A DNA stretch of 64,000 nt from Symsagittifera roscoffensis (taxonomy: Eukaryota > Xenacoelomorpha > Acoela > Convolutidae): NCBI RefSeq assembly GCF_963678635.1, contig NC_087065.1, positions 18,055,623 to 18,119,622 of the forward strand. The letters are read 5' to 3'. Below, piece after piece: positions 9,271 through 21,295 of this stretch. Below the pieces are notes generated by a model. It was not told the origin of the DNA and did not search any database. It was given only the letters and a program-made list of their open reading frames with translations. Positions within the stretch are counted from its first letter, which is position 1. Every line of letters starts with the position of its first letter. Position numbers and translations under genes: made by a program.

Positions 9271-10083
9271 ATGGTTTCATATACTATGATGACGGGGACA
9301 CGTGGACGCTTGAAGAGTGCTCATTATTCACCGTGTACATCCTGCAACGCAGCCGTGAAGAAGCAAGACGAAGGAGTGCAATGCGATAGATGTGGCGAGT
9401 GGTGGCATCGGGCGTGTACGGACATCCCGCAGCAGATTTACGATCATCTATCATCGGTTCGTGGGATTATGTGGGCCTGTGCGAACTGCCTTGACGATGC
9501 CAAGACAGCAATGAAGACGTCCAGTCGAGATAAGTCTATTGAAACTTCTCTAGAATCTATCAAAACTGAAGTCATCAATCTTAAAGCAGCTATTGTATCC
9601 ACTGATACTAAGACAACTGTAAATGGCCACACAGCAACACCTGTTACACCTGATGATCAAAGTAAAATGGGAATAAGAATAAATGGCGTGCCTGAACCTT
9701 CCAACCAGAAATTGCATGACAGAATGGATTGAGATATTCAAGCAGTCAGAAAAGTTATGGAGTGTTTGGGAGAGTCTGTCAATGAGCCTATAACTGATTC
9801 CTTTCGGCTGGGAAAATATCGATCTGATGCTACCAGGCCGAGAACCTTGCTGGTGAGGTTTAAGAATCCATGGCTGGTTCGTAAGTTGCTGGCTAAATCG
9901 TATATCTTGAAAGATTATTCTGATCGCATCTACTTATCCAGAGAGTTTACTGTTGACGAAAAAAATTAGAGTCGCGTATTCTCTCTGAACGTTATAAACT
10001 TGTCGAAACCGGTATCTCAAAGGATAGACTGGGAGTTAGAGATTTAAAATTGTATCTGGATGGCAAAGAACATGTGTTTTGAC
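9271..10083 (+). pseudogene. LINE ORF1, copy 1 (nonsense mutation)
   Basis: RNA-binding/chaperone-type first ORF of a non-LTR retrotransposon. The N-terminus has a PHD-like zinc finger (CTSCNAAVKK, CDRCGEWWHRAC, CANC). A helical linker follows, then an L1-ORF1-like segment starting MGIRINGVPEPS. An in-frame TGA at 9730-9732, Ser in copy 2, breaks it. The frame resumes to 9969, ending in the A-run followed by TAG. A -1 shift there would add a C-terminal extension to about 10083. Confidence 0.75.
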
Positions 10084-10109
10084 TAGCCAACCGCAAAATT
10101 ACTCTCTGT

Positions 10110-12178
10110 TTGCTGAATGACCGTTCATTGAAAAAACATAATGCCATTTATGAACTACAGTGTGATGCCAGTTATCACGGATTTGATATTATCTGTATAA
10201 CTGAGTCTTGGTTAACCACGGACATTGATAATTCGTTTATTGCTATTCCTGGGTATAAGATATTTAGGAAAGACCGCAGTTCGTTGAACTCAAACAAAAC
10301 CACAAGCGGCGGTGTCTGTATTTTTGTTCGTGAAGGTATTGTCAGTGATCGGTGGACTTGTCATCATTCTGATCAGTATGAAATTCTGTGGCTGTCAGTT
10401 AGCGTAGGAAATAAATATTTGTTGGTCTGTTTGGTTTATTTCCCACCTGATGCTACGTATGGCCGTCAGCTAGAAATGCATATCTCACATTCCATCAATG
10501 TCTTCAGGGACCAGAACCTATCGTCAATTATTGTAATCTGTGGGGATTTCAATAACTTGGATACTGATGACCTCGTATTAGATTGCGGTCTTTACGATGT
10601 TTGTACGGAACCCACACGCGGGAATAATAGACTTGACAAAATATTGTGTTCGGATGAAATTTATTTCAATGGTATTGAACGATTTACGTCTACTCTGAGA
10701 ACGGACCATATTGGTTTGGTTGCTTGTCATGGTGTTGAACAATCTGAAAGAAGGTTGTTTACTTTCGTGACCATAGATTTGCCAACAAAAATCATTTGAA
10801 CTATTTGCTGGATACCCATGATTTAAGTTATTTTCTTAACTACAACGATCCAAATGTGTTGTTAGGGGAACTTTCTAACGAGCTTCTGAATCTGTATAAG
10901 GTCGCCTGTCCATTGAAACGTGTTGTTCTTTGCTCAAAGGATCCACTTTTCATGACTCCGGTTATTAAGGAAGAAGCATCGACATACACGTCGAGGTAAA
11001 CTTGCGGAAGCGAATGCTGTCGGCCTTCAAGTTCGTATGTTAATTACTAAACGTGCCTTTTCTGATTCCAGTGGTCGAAACTGGTGGCAGCGTGTGAATA
11101 CTTTATTGAATAAGAATACAATAGCCCCAGATCGCACCTGTGTTTTTTCGGCTGAGCAGCTTAACCAGTACTATAATGGCATCTCCACTGCTTCTGGAGG
11201 CCCATTCAAGCCTACTTATTTGGAGACTACAAATGACGGTCCACAGTATTCGCTCTTGCAAATATTTAATGCCATGAAACGCATTAGGCGCACCGCTACT
11301 GGCCCAGAAGTTCTCCCATTTTGGATCTTTAAGGACAATGCTCACAATTTGGTCGAAATCTATTGTCATATGTTCAACTTGTGCTTGGAACAAGGTATTT
11401 TCCCGGAGTTTTGGAAGCTTGCAAAAATATCTCCCTTGCCAAAAGTTTCGTCTCCGAGGCAACCAAAGGATTTGAGGCCTGACTCTGTTACTTCTGTTAT
11501 GTCCAGAGTGTTTGAAAGGTTAATTTACCAGAACTATCTGCAAGGCCCTTATAACAGATGGCTTACACGTAACCAGTATGGTTTTCGTAAACATTCTTCT
11601 ACTTCCTGTATGCTCATTAGGCTGCAACATCATCTCTGGAATTTCCGTGAAAACTTTGATTATGTTCGCTTCTTTTCTCTAGATATGTCAAAAGCTTTTG
11701 ATACTATTTCCCACAAGAGTGTGATAGAAGGAGTAATGAATATTTTCCCACTCTTTACAATTGCTCTACCCATGCTATTGATGTTTCAGATATTTCCACC
11801 ACGTTATCAACTTATGCTGACGATAACAATCCTCTTGTAGCTGGCTGCAATAGCGCTGACAATGCTCGGGAATTTATTAGTTCGCTCGGTCACCAATTTG
11901 ACGCAAGAAACTTGTTTCTCAATGTTCAAAAATCTTCCAAGGAAACGCGTATCATTTTCAACCATAGTGGCAGTAATGCCATACATATGGTTGAGGGCAT
12001 TGAGGTTGTTGATGACCTCAAAGTGCTGGGGTTTACGATTGACTCCAAATTTGGTTTTTCTAAGCATATTGACAAAGCTGTTAAACAATCGAATTCTATA
12101 CTTTTTTCAATCTGGCGCCTTGGTAAAATCGGTTATTCGAAGGACGAACTTGCTATTTTGTATCGTGCTTTGCACCGA
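10110..12178 (+). pseudogene. LINE ORF2 (endonuclease-RT), copy 1, frameshifted and truncated
   Basis: An APE-type endonuclease segment (CITESWLT, CGDFNNL, RTDHIGLV) at 10110-10799 is followed in a shifted frame by reverse transcriptase to 11840, including SLDMSKAFDTISHK. Another shifted frame continues to about 12178. An 11-nt deletion near 10970 is private to this copy. The stretch between RT motif A and the YADD region is missing, as in the other copies. The 3' third is lost where unit 2 begins. Confidence 0.8.
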
Positions 12179-12197
12179 AACTGCTTTGCACCAAATA
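12179..12197. repeat. Junction between duplication units
   Basis: About 20-30 nt with three near copies of ctttgcacc, the sequence that also marks the left edge of each unit. This looks like a microhomology-mediated or templated-insertion junction. Confidence 0.5.
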
Positions 12198-12878
12198 ACC
12201 TTTGCACCGAAAAAAACGAAGACCTAAAATAGGTCAAACTGAATAGATGAACTCTTTGAACTGCACTTAAACACCGCGTCTTATAGCAAAAGTATTCGCA
12301 CAGTACTTTTCGAGAGCCAACACTTTGATGCACTTTTAGCCATACTGGGTTGCGCTCAAAACCGCTATCAAAACGGTTGCTTAAAACTCCGACAGAAAGC
12401 TAATAGTTATTAATCCTTTGGTGAGTTTCGGGCCCATATTCAATTTGGAGGAATGGAATTATTTCGGGTTTTGCCCATTTCATAGTATTTGATTGTAAAG
12501 TAATGAAATCACAACAGCTCATGTTTTGTCGAACCCAATAGATGAAAACTTTTGCCTTGAACAGCTAAATTCCGTCAAACAACCAAATTTTAAAATAAAA
12601 TATTATATTTTTTGCAGTTGATTCTGACGGAAAATGAGTTGCTTAAATAATTTAGAAGAGAATTAACGGCATCTGTTTACGCAAATTAATCAACAATCAA
12701 CTCATCTGATTTTGCAAAACATCAAATCAATTCTTATAGAACAAATAGAAGCCGCAGCACTCCCGCTTTCTAAATTGGAGTTTTGCCTAAAACTCACCAA
12801 ACTAGTTTAAAATGGCTCTCCTCAAAAATGGCTGTGAGAGAACTTTGCTAAATGATTGTATTTGAAATTAACTTTTGT

Positions 12879-14566
12879 CTATAACTGAAACTTCTCCCTC
12901 AGGAACTCGTCAATGCTGTCTGTATCCCACTTCTCTATGTTCAATTCATCCATAACTCCTCCACTCTCATCAAGAAGTTTCAGCAAAGGCATCTTCCCTC
13001 GGAGGTACTGAAGAAAAATATAGATGATGATATTCAGTGCAAATTGCTGTCCATTTTCTGGATACGAATATGTTCATACCTTTACTTTGACCTGGGGAAA
13101 TGCTTTACTGTCCAGCTTTGTCTTTATAAAGGCTAAAACAATTGCAAGAATTCATTAATCAGCACAGAGGAAAAGCGGAGCTTCACATCACTTGCGATAC
13201 AGCACATAAACAAAAGTCGAAAAAATATGAAGTCAAAAAACTAGGTCTACAAAATTCGTAAGTCTCGGTAAAATTAGCAACAGAAGAAAACTAAGCCGAC
13301 ATCTTTGAGCAGACACAATTGAGCCCAAAAAAAGTTACAAAAAAAACTTGAAAGTTGTAAAGTTATAAGTGTTCCCTGAAACTACATTGAACAACACTTG
13401 TTGTTGTTAACTTCAATGAAAGTTGCTTAAACAACAAGAAAAGTCCACGATTAGACAACTAAGTCGATAATCTTTGAGCAGACTGGAAAAAAATTGTCAT
13501 AATAAAGTTTGACCGCAGAAATTGCTTGAATCTTCAACTTTTATACTTCAGCCGACCTGATTCAATCAAATTTTAAAAAATATATTTTACGCCGTTGCAA
13601 AATAATTTCACTTAACCGATAAAACATGAGCCGAAATCAATTAGGCAGAATAAAATTTCTAAGCGGTAGTGAACGACACTTAAAATTATCATGAAAACTG
13701 CTTACAGCGCAAAAAAAAATCAGTGACATAGCAACTAAGCCGACAAATCATAAGTCGACAAACAACAATCAGACTATTCAATTTTTCCCGAAAAAAATTC
13801 AGTTTCATACACTGAAAAAAAAAACAAGGTCCAGCTAGGACTCGAACACCAAACCATAGAGTGCAAAGGCAACTGCATTACCCCCAGGCTAAGCGGAGGG
13901 AGGGGCCTGAAAGTTACACAGAATGGATAATAAAGCAACCACAATTTCTTACGTGTAAGAAAAACTGTTTACGGGCAAAGAACCTAGTTGCCGATTCGCA
14001 AGTTTAATCAAGATGTTATCATCAATTTTAACACAGAACGCAGATCCCGATTCGCAAGTTTAATCAAGAGGTTATCATCAATTTTAACACAGAACGCAGA
14101 TAACCTACCGTCCAGCTGGGGGAATTTTGGCAACTTTCAGTTGCATACTTCGATGACTGCACTGTGATACGTCTGAAAGGGTTCACTCAGATTTTATACT
14201 GAAAGATGCTTCTGAAAATTTAGCTTGACAACAACCTACATTGGCAAGGGAGTCTCCGTGGCAGCAATCTAGACAACTTTCTTTCAATGATGACAATCCA
14301 AATTTACCCAAGTCGCCACAAGAACCACATTGAAGCGATTCCGGCAAAAATCCTGAACTCACACACTCTGATTTATTTGACAACTCTTCGGCAGTCTAAA
14401 ATGCGAGCAAATCAACTCAACTCAAGTTCAATGGTAGTTTACCTTCTCCTGATGTTGAAAATATTTGATATTGAAGCATACATCTGTATTTTTATTCGTA
14501 TCTTACACTTAAGACAGCCCATTGTAATGCTGCAAGCACTGCAAAGCTGAATCCTACGCAGCGCAT
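12879..14566 (-). CDS. SELENOF: Selenoprotein F, copy 2, five exons
   Basis: Same exon plan as copy 1: 14566-14507, 14395-14240, 14172-14109, 13132-13080 and 13007-12879. The UGA selenocysteine codon is at 14137-14139. All splice dinucleotides and coding positions I compared are intact; a difference near the C-terminus (GAA to GAG) is silent. Intron 3 is longer because of the ~58-bp tandem duplication next to its donor. Both copies therefore look able to make the same 153-aa ER protein. Whether both are expressed, or one is an assembly duplicate, cannot be told from sequence. Confidence 0.88.
13810..13895 (-). ncRNA. Degenerate tRNA-like / SINE-like element, copy 2
   Basis: Second copy of the A-box/B-box-like element in SELENOF intron 3, again followed by a T-run on the minus strand. 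One difference from copy 1 (acccccagg versus acctccagg) falls near the A box. Confidence 0.33.
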
Positions 14567-14875
14567 TTGACCTGAAATAATTTATGCATAAAATCAGATC
14601 ATGAGGGGCCAACAGTCTTGAAGTACAACGCGGGTATCACTAGGCGGTCGTCCGTGCAACTGCTAAGCAGGAACTTAACAAATTTCAATTAAAAAAACAC
14701 TATTTATTAGCAAATTGAAACAAATTCCCGGAGTCAAGTGTAAGTCAAATTCAGATTTTACTTTTACAAAATTTTTTATTTCACGTGATTAAATAATCAT
14801 AGCAATATCAAATAATTAATAAATAAATCAAAGAAAAGCACAAATAAAGCCTAATTGTTGTGATAAACTTATTAA

Positions 14876-15687
14876 ATGGTTTCATATACTATGATGACGG
14901 GGACACGTGGACGCTTGAAGAGTGCTCATTATTCACCGTGTACATCCTGCAACGCAGCCGTGAAGAAGCAAGACGAAGGAGTGCAATGCGATAGATGTGG
15001 CGAGTGGTGGCATCGGGCGTGTACGGACATCCCGCAGCAGGTTTACGATCATCTATCATCGGTTCGTGGGATTATGTGGGCCTGTGCGAACTGCCTTGAC
15101 GATGCCAAGACAGCAATGAAGACGTCCAGTCGAGATAAGTCTATTGAAACTTCTCTAGAATCTATCAAAACTGAAGTCATCAATCTTAAAGCAGCTATTG
15201 TATCCACTGATACTAAGACAACTGTAAATGGCCACACAGCAACACCTGTTACACCTGATGATCAAAGTAAAATGGGAATAAGAATAAATGGCGTGCCTGA
15301 ACCTTCCAACCAGAAATTGCATGACAGAATGGATTCAGATATTCAAGCAGTCAGAAAAGTTATGGAGTGTTTGGGAGAGTCTGTCAATGAGCCTATAACT
15401 GATTCCTTTCGGCTGGGAAAATATCGATCTGATGCTACCAGGCCGAGAACCTTGCTGGTGAGGTTTAAGAATCCATGGCTGGTTCGTAAGTTGCTGGCTA
15501 AATCGTATATCTTGAAAGATTATTCTGATCGCATCTACTTATCCAGAGAGTTTACTGTTGACGAAAAAAATTAGAGTCGCGTATTCTCTCTGAACGTTAT
15601 AAACTTGTCGAAAACGGTATCTCAAAGGATAGACTGAGAGTTAGAGATTTAAAATTGTATCTGGATGGCAAAGAACATGTGTTTTGA
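14876..15687 (+). CDS. LINE ORF1 protein with possible -1 frameshift extension
   Basis: The 232-codon main frame (14876-15574) begins MVSYTMMTGTRGRLK and carries the PHD-like zinc finger, a helical linker and an L1-ORF1-like domain ending YLSREFTVDEKN. It stops at TAG directly after seven A residues. In the -1 frame the protein continues about 37 codons (KKLESRILSERYKLV to LYLDGKEHVF), which reads like the normal ORF1 C-terminus, then TGA at 15685-15687. The run A AAA AAT fits a slippery heptamer; a one-base deletion in the source element is the plain alternative. Copy 1 has the same A-run. Confidence 0.7.
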
Positions 15688-15714
15688 CTAGCCAACCGCA
15701 AAATTACTCTCTGT

Positions 15715-16404
15715 TTGCTGAATGACCGTTCATTGAAAAAACATAATGCCATTTATGAACTACAGTGTGATGCCAGTTATCACGGATTTGATATTATCTG
15801 TATAACTGAGTCTTGGTTAACCACGGACATTGATAATTCGTTTATTGCTATTCCTGGGTATAAGATATTTAGGAAAGACCGCAGTTCGTTGAACTCAAAC
15901 AAAACCACAAGCGGCGGTGTCTGTATTTTTGTTCGTGAAGGTATTGTCAGTGATCGGTGGACTTGTCATCATTCTGATCAGTATGAAATTCTGTGGCTGT
16001 CAGTTAGCGTAGGAAATAAATATTTGTTGGTCTGTTTGGTTTATTTCCCACCTGATGCTACGTATGGCCGTCAGCTAGAAATGCATATCTCACATTCCAT
16101 CAATGTCTTCAGGGACCAGAACCTATCGTCAATTATTGTAATCTGTGGGGATTTCAATAACTTGGATACTGATGACCTCGTATTAGATTGCGGTCTTTAC
16201 GATGTTTGTACGGAACCCACACGCGGGAATAATAGACTTGACAAAATATTGTGTTCGGATGAAATTTATTTCAATGGTATTGAACGATTTACGTCTACTC
16301 TGAGAACGGACCATATTGGTTTGGTTGCTTGTCATGGTGTTGAACAATCTGAAAGAAGGTTGTTTACTTTCGTGACCATAGATTTGCCAACAAAAATCAT
16401 TTGA
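15715..16404 (+). pseudogene. LINE ORF2, endonuclease segment, copy 2
   Basis: APE-like endonuclease that would nick target DNA. Visible blocks are CITESWLT, a GGVCIFVREG core, CGDFNNLD, and the SDH-equivalent RTDHIGLV. The frame joins the ORF1 extension across a single TGA (15685-15687). It ends at 16404 where the reverse transcriptase continues in another frame (overlap 16401-16404), so ORF2 is already broken here. Confidence 0.75.
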
Positions 16405-18124
16405 ACTATTTGCTGGATACCCATGATTTAAGTTATTTTCTTAACTACAACGATCCAAATGTGTTGTTAGGGGAACTTTCTAACGAGCTTCTGAATCTGT
16501 ATAAGGTCGCCTGTCCATTGAAACGTGTTGTTCTTTGCTCAAAGGATCCACTTTTCATGACTCCGGTTATCAAATATCTTTTAAGGAAGAAGCATCGACA
16601 TACACGTCGAGGTAAACTTGCGGAAGCGAATGCTGTCGGCCTTCAAGTTCGTATGTTAATTACTAAACGTGCCTTTTCTGATTCCAGTGGTCGAAACTGG
16701 TGGCAGCGTGTGAATACTTTATTGAATAAGAATACAATAGCCCCAGATCGCACCTGTGTTTTTTCGGCTGAGCAGCTTAACCAGTACTATAATGGCATCT
16801 CCACTGCTTCTGGAGGCCCATTCAAGCCTACTTATTTGGAGACTACAAATGACGGTCCACAGTTTTCGCTCTTGCAAATATTTAATGCCATGAAACGCAT
16901 TAGGCGCACCGCTACTGGCCCAGAAGCTCTCCCATTTTGGATCTTTAAGGACAATGCTCACAATTTGGTCGAAATCTATTGTCATATGTTCAACTTGTGC
17001 TTGGAACAAGGTATTTTCCCGGAGTTTTGGAAGCTTGCAAAAATATCTCCCTTGCCAAAAGTTTCGTCTCCGAGGCAACCAAAGGATTTGAGGCCTGTCT
17101 CTGTTACTTCTGTTATGTCCAGAGTGTTTGAAAGGTTAATTTACCAGAACTATCTGCAAGGCCCTTATAACAGATGGCTTACACGTAACCAGTATGGTTT
17201 TCGTAAACATTCTTCTACTTCCTGTATGCTCATTAGGCTGCAACATCATCTCTGGAATTTCCGTGAAAACTTTGATTATGTTCGCTTCTTTTCTCTAGAT
17301 ATGTCAAAAGCTTTTGATACTATTTCCCACAAGTGTGTGATAGAAGGAGTAATGAATATTTTCCCACTCTTTACAATTGCTCTACCCATGCTATTGATGT
17401 TTCAGATATTTCCACCACGTTATCAACTTATGCTGACGATAACAATCCTCTTGTAGCTGGCTGCAATAGCGCTGACAATGCTCGGGAAGTTATTAGTTCG
17501 CTCTGTCACCAATTTGACGCAAGAAACTTGTTTCTCAAAGTTCAAAAATCTTCCAAGGAAACGCGTATCATTTTCAACCATAGTGGCAGTAATGCCATAC
17601 ATATGGTTGAGGGCATTGAGGTTGTTGATGACCTCAAAGTGCTGGGGTTAACGATTGACTCCAAATTTGGTTTTTCTAAGCATATTCACAAAGCTGTTAA
17701 ACAATCGAACTCTATACTTTTTTCAATCTGGCGCCTTGGTAAAATCGGTTATTCGAAGGACGAACTTGCTATTTTGTATCGTGCTTTTGTTCTCCCAAAG
17801 CTTTACTTTGGCATTAATGTTTGGGGTGGTTCAAATGTTAAAGATCTAGAGAAGATAAATTTGTTTCAAAGACGTGCAATAAGGCTCGGCGTTACTGATA
17901 CTTATGAACCAATATCTGCAACTATTAGAAGAGCTGACCAAAAATTCTACGATGCAATCCTCCAAACAGGTTCTGATCATCTGTTGTTTGATTTAGTTCC
18001 GACACGTTCTACCTACTCAGCAAACAACCTGCGCTGTCGTGATCCACCTATTGCTCGCTGTAAGATGGAGAGGCAAATGAATATATTTCTTTATCGCCTG
18101 CTGCGCAGACTTCATGACATATAG
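16401..18124 (+). pseudogene. LINE ORF2, reverse transcriptase and C-terminus, copy 2 (internal deletion)
   Basis: The first frame (16401-17456) has RT fingers/palm: IFPEFWKLAKISPLPK, RPVSVTSVMSRVFERL, YGFRKHSSTS and motif A (SLDMSKAFDTISHK). It then runs out of frame. The second frame (17333-18124) has motif C (STYADD) and a normal LINE C-terminus ending RLLRRLHDI. Only about 30 codons separate motif A from YADD and no motif B glycine block is visible, so a segment of roughly 200 bp is missing. All three LINE copies in the window share the lesion, so they descend from an already defective source. Confidence 0.8.
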
Positions 18125-18178
18125 TTTAATTTGTTGTCTTATTACGATTTATAGATGTCATTCTATAACTAATTTAAG

Positions 18179-18180
<2 letters not shown>

Positions 18181-18229
<49 letters not shown>

Positions 18230-18230
18230 A
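18181..18230 (+). repeat. (TCTA)12 microsatellite at the LINE 3' end
   Basis: About 12.5 units of TCTA lie 56 nt after the ORF2 stop. Short tandem repeats are a known 3' terminus of CR1/L2/RTE-like LINEs, so this marks the true end of the element. Confidence 0.85.
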
Positions 18231-18855
18231 AAACTGAAATCTTTCCATGACAGCTTACCATAGGTTGTCAGTGTATTCTTCCTTAAATAGAGATAAAAAG
18301 TAATTTTTAAACCTTTTTTTAGATCAGTACGTCATCTGAGGATACATTTTGATGAATGTTGTTATATATTCTTACTGATCTTTTGAAAACAGAACTTTCA
18401 ATGTATTTACCATTATCTTTCCACTAGGTACAGTTTTTTGTTCTTGGGTTTTCGAATTGAAAATTTTCATATTTGCTTTTTCATTAGCTGGCAGTTCTTT
18501 ATTTAATATTTATTTTATAATCATATATTATGTTTGTTTCAAGTAGGAGGATGAGTCATATTTCGCGCGATTGCAACATGTTTTCTCTACAGTCGTCCGC
18601 TTATGTCACATATGAGGTTAAGAGAATTAGGCCCTACAACCATTTGCTCAAGGGTCAGAGAACAACTTCTTGTGTTTTTGTACCTCATTCTGTCGGAGCC
18701 AATTCGGGTCGTTAAAGAAATGGGATTACAAAATCGTGTTACAGCTCAAAGGCCACTACCAAAATACCCCCACGCTAGAAATAAGAACGTCCACATGGCT
18801 AGGTCTCTAAATACCTAAAACACGCGAACGCCGTTAAAAACAATGCCAGTCGCTC
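18231..18855. other. Spacer between LINE end and LTR-element copy A
   Basis: AT-rich single-copy-looking sequence with short chance ORFs only. I see no gene or structured repeat. Confidence 0.4.
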
Positions 18856-20952
18856 ATATTTGGAAGTTTGACCTTTGTGACATTCGATCAGAATGGACCA
18901 AAATGCAGACGCAGCAATTTCGAGTTTTTAGCAGCGAACCTTCCAAACTGGCGGTTTTGAAGGAATAAGAGCGTTATTCGAACGATTGGACAAATCGTGA
19001 AGGCTGAAGGATTCGGAAATTCCTAAATTTTAAAAATTCGAATTGATGACGTAACAATTCTAAGAAACGACAGAAACGGCCATTTTAGAGAAGAAACTGA
19101 AAGAAACACAACAACATTAGTTGCGACGACGATAACAACGAAAAAAACTGAGGATCGGAATCAGAGAAAAACAGAAGTAACAGAGACCGCTCCGAGTTTA
19201 GCATGTAGAGCTTAGTTTATACGCTGGCCAGTCTTTTTATAGCTTAGCTTTATTTTCCGTCGATATGTATCTTCCGGGCGAATGTTACATAGATGTTTTT
19301 ATGGCGCTCCTGGGTATTATTTGTTTTAACATCATGACCGGCAGAACCGTTAACGAGCACTCCGCGCCGAGCGGAAACTGACATGAACGCCCTTAATAGG
19401 CCAAAACCGCCGGGGTGGAAGGGTAGTTTGGAACGCGGAAGCCTTCCGGATTACCGTGAATAGCTTTTTAATCTAGTTAAGACCGAAAATTTACGAACCA
19501 GGAAGGGTAGGGGCATCGGCCATCCCCTCGTTCCCTGAGAGGTCTGTGACCAAAAACAATTAAAGATATATATGAAACCAAACAAAAAGTAGTATAGTAT
19601 CCAAGAAAAACAAAAAACATAAAAAACAACCGAAAAAACCAAAAACAGTAAAAAAATTAAAAAATCAGTAGAAATCATCCCCCCAGACAAGATGTGATCC
19701 GACCCTCCCGTTTGTTGTTGATAGATATATTGTTGTTACAGGCATTTATATCAGTCAGGATCGTTACGATCATTTTTGTAGCCCGTTTGTGAGGCTTGTA
19801 CTGTAGGGTTGTTTGAGTATTTAAGCACGTTAATGCTAATTTGCGCTCAATCCGGAAGGGTCTGCTGATTTGCGCTCAATCCGGAGGGGTCTTGGGAGAA
19901 GACTGATCCGGCAAGCAGTACAAGGAGCAACAAGAAGGGGATCAACGACAACAACAATCGACTGTTGGGTATCGTTAACAAGTTTTGTATCCCTTTTGGT
20001 ACAAAAATTAAGATAGTAATCTGTGGGGGGCTCGACAGTGCTGCACTGTAGTGACCCTTCACCGAACTGCGAATATCCGAGTTAAGCACCTTAATTCGGA
20101 TAGTAAACAAACCCGGAGGGGTATAGTATTACTAATATTATTACTTATATAGCCTATATTAATACTCCTATATCGTTTTTCAGTGAAAAAACACAGAAAG
20201 CAGACCAGTTTTTAGGGTCAAAATAGCGATATTTTGATCCCCCCAAAAATCGCGATTTTTGAGATATCGATATTTTTTGAAACGGAAAAAAGCACTAAAT
20301 TAGTGTGTTACATCGTAATTGCACTACTATAATGAATAGAACCGGTTAAGTTTAGTTCGGAAGTGGTTGGAACTATTTTGGTACCAAAAACCAAATTTTC
20401 GTGATTTTTGAGAAAACGGAACACTATAAATTCAGAAATTTTTTTGAAATTTTGAGTTAGGACAGTAAAAATAGTTGTTCGGACAACGTCCACTAGTGAA
20501 TCTACAGATTCTAAAACCCGCATCCCAAAGCCTTCCGGGTTGCAGAGAAATCGAACTTAACGTGTTTGATTTGGTAGATTCATCAATCCGGAGGGGTCCA
20601 GGTAGCATAGTTTTTCGCAAATTTTTTCAACTAAAGCGTTTTAGATCGGGTCTTTTGCATTGAACTAGAAGAGTATAGGCCTTCTGAGCTCGGATCAATA
20701 ATTTTTAGGTCGAAAAGAACAGAACTGCGGAAAAAGTTAGGCGGAATCTATAAGAGAGAAATTTCTTGACTTTGGAAGAAAGACCTTTTGGTTGATAACT
20801 TTTGAACGACTGGACAGATCCAGTCGATCTTGATACCATTAGATCAGAAATTAGCGGAACTTACTAGTAAGAACAAGAATTATTCGAAAAAATAAGCGTG
20901 AAAATTTTTTGAGATTGTTTTTAGCAAATTCACCAATTCGTGAGGGTGGACC

Positions 20953-20956
20953 CTTC
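20953..20956 (+). other. Empty target site of the envelope-bearing element
   Basis: The sequence gacccttcacgttttataaaac in copy A is the uninterrupted form of the site that in copy B is split by the 15.45 kb insertion, where CTTC is duplicated on both sides. Confidence 0.85.
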
Positions 20957-21295
20957 ACGTTTTATAAAACTTTTTTAGGAAAGCCCTTACACCCCTACCA
21001 AAAGGTAATAGCGGTTGAATAAAGTAACTATAGGCTGTTCTAGACGAAAAGGGAAGGCTAAAGGCACAAGAAAACCTTAATCGAGCCGAAGTTAGGCAAG
21101 CGATAAGACCCTTCACCGTTAGCGTGAATTGTCAAATAAGAGGCTTAACTTCAATCCGGAAGGGTCTAGGAAAGGATCACATAATCTTCCTAGTTAATTC
21201 AAACAGCATAATAGCATCGGAGAACGTATCCGGAGGTGTATAGGTTGGAAATCAAGGAAATCTCCGAAAAGCTACTCTTATAAAACCAGAGGGCT

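Larger units (their letters stand above)
6646..12178. repeat. Segmental duplication unit 1 (SELENOF + LINE)
   Basis: The left edge (aacctttgcaccgaaaaaaa) matches the left edge of unit 2 at about 12198, and the two stay nearly identical for about 5.5 kb. Each contains a SELENOF gene on the minus strand followed head-to-head by a LINE on the plus strand. Unit 1 stops inside the LINE's second ORF after tatcgtgctt, then has about 30 nt with repeated ctttgcacc before unit 2 starts. Unit 1 has a private nonsense mutation at 9730-9732 and an 11-nt deletion near 10970, so the copies are distinct. Confidence 0.85.
12198..18230. repeat. Segmental duplication unit 2 (SELENOF + complete LINE end)
   Basis: Second copy of the block starting at 6646, the offset rising from about +5546 to +5604. 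It carries a private tandem duplication of about 58 bp in SELENOF intron 3 (near 13986-14103). It runs on to the LINE's real 3' end at the TCTA repeat. Overall identity to unit 1 is very high by eye. Confidence 0.85.
14605..18230 (+). mobile_element. Non-LTR retrotransposon, copy 2 (most complete)
   Basis: LINE with a zinc-finger ORF1, an APE-endonuclease/RT ORF2 and a microsatellite 3' tail. The 5' limit is approximate. No target-site duplication is recognisable because the element sits inside a duplicated block. The architecture resembles CR1/L2/Tx1-type elements of aquatic animals, but I cannot assign a clade. Confidence 0.8.
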
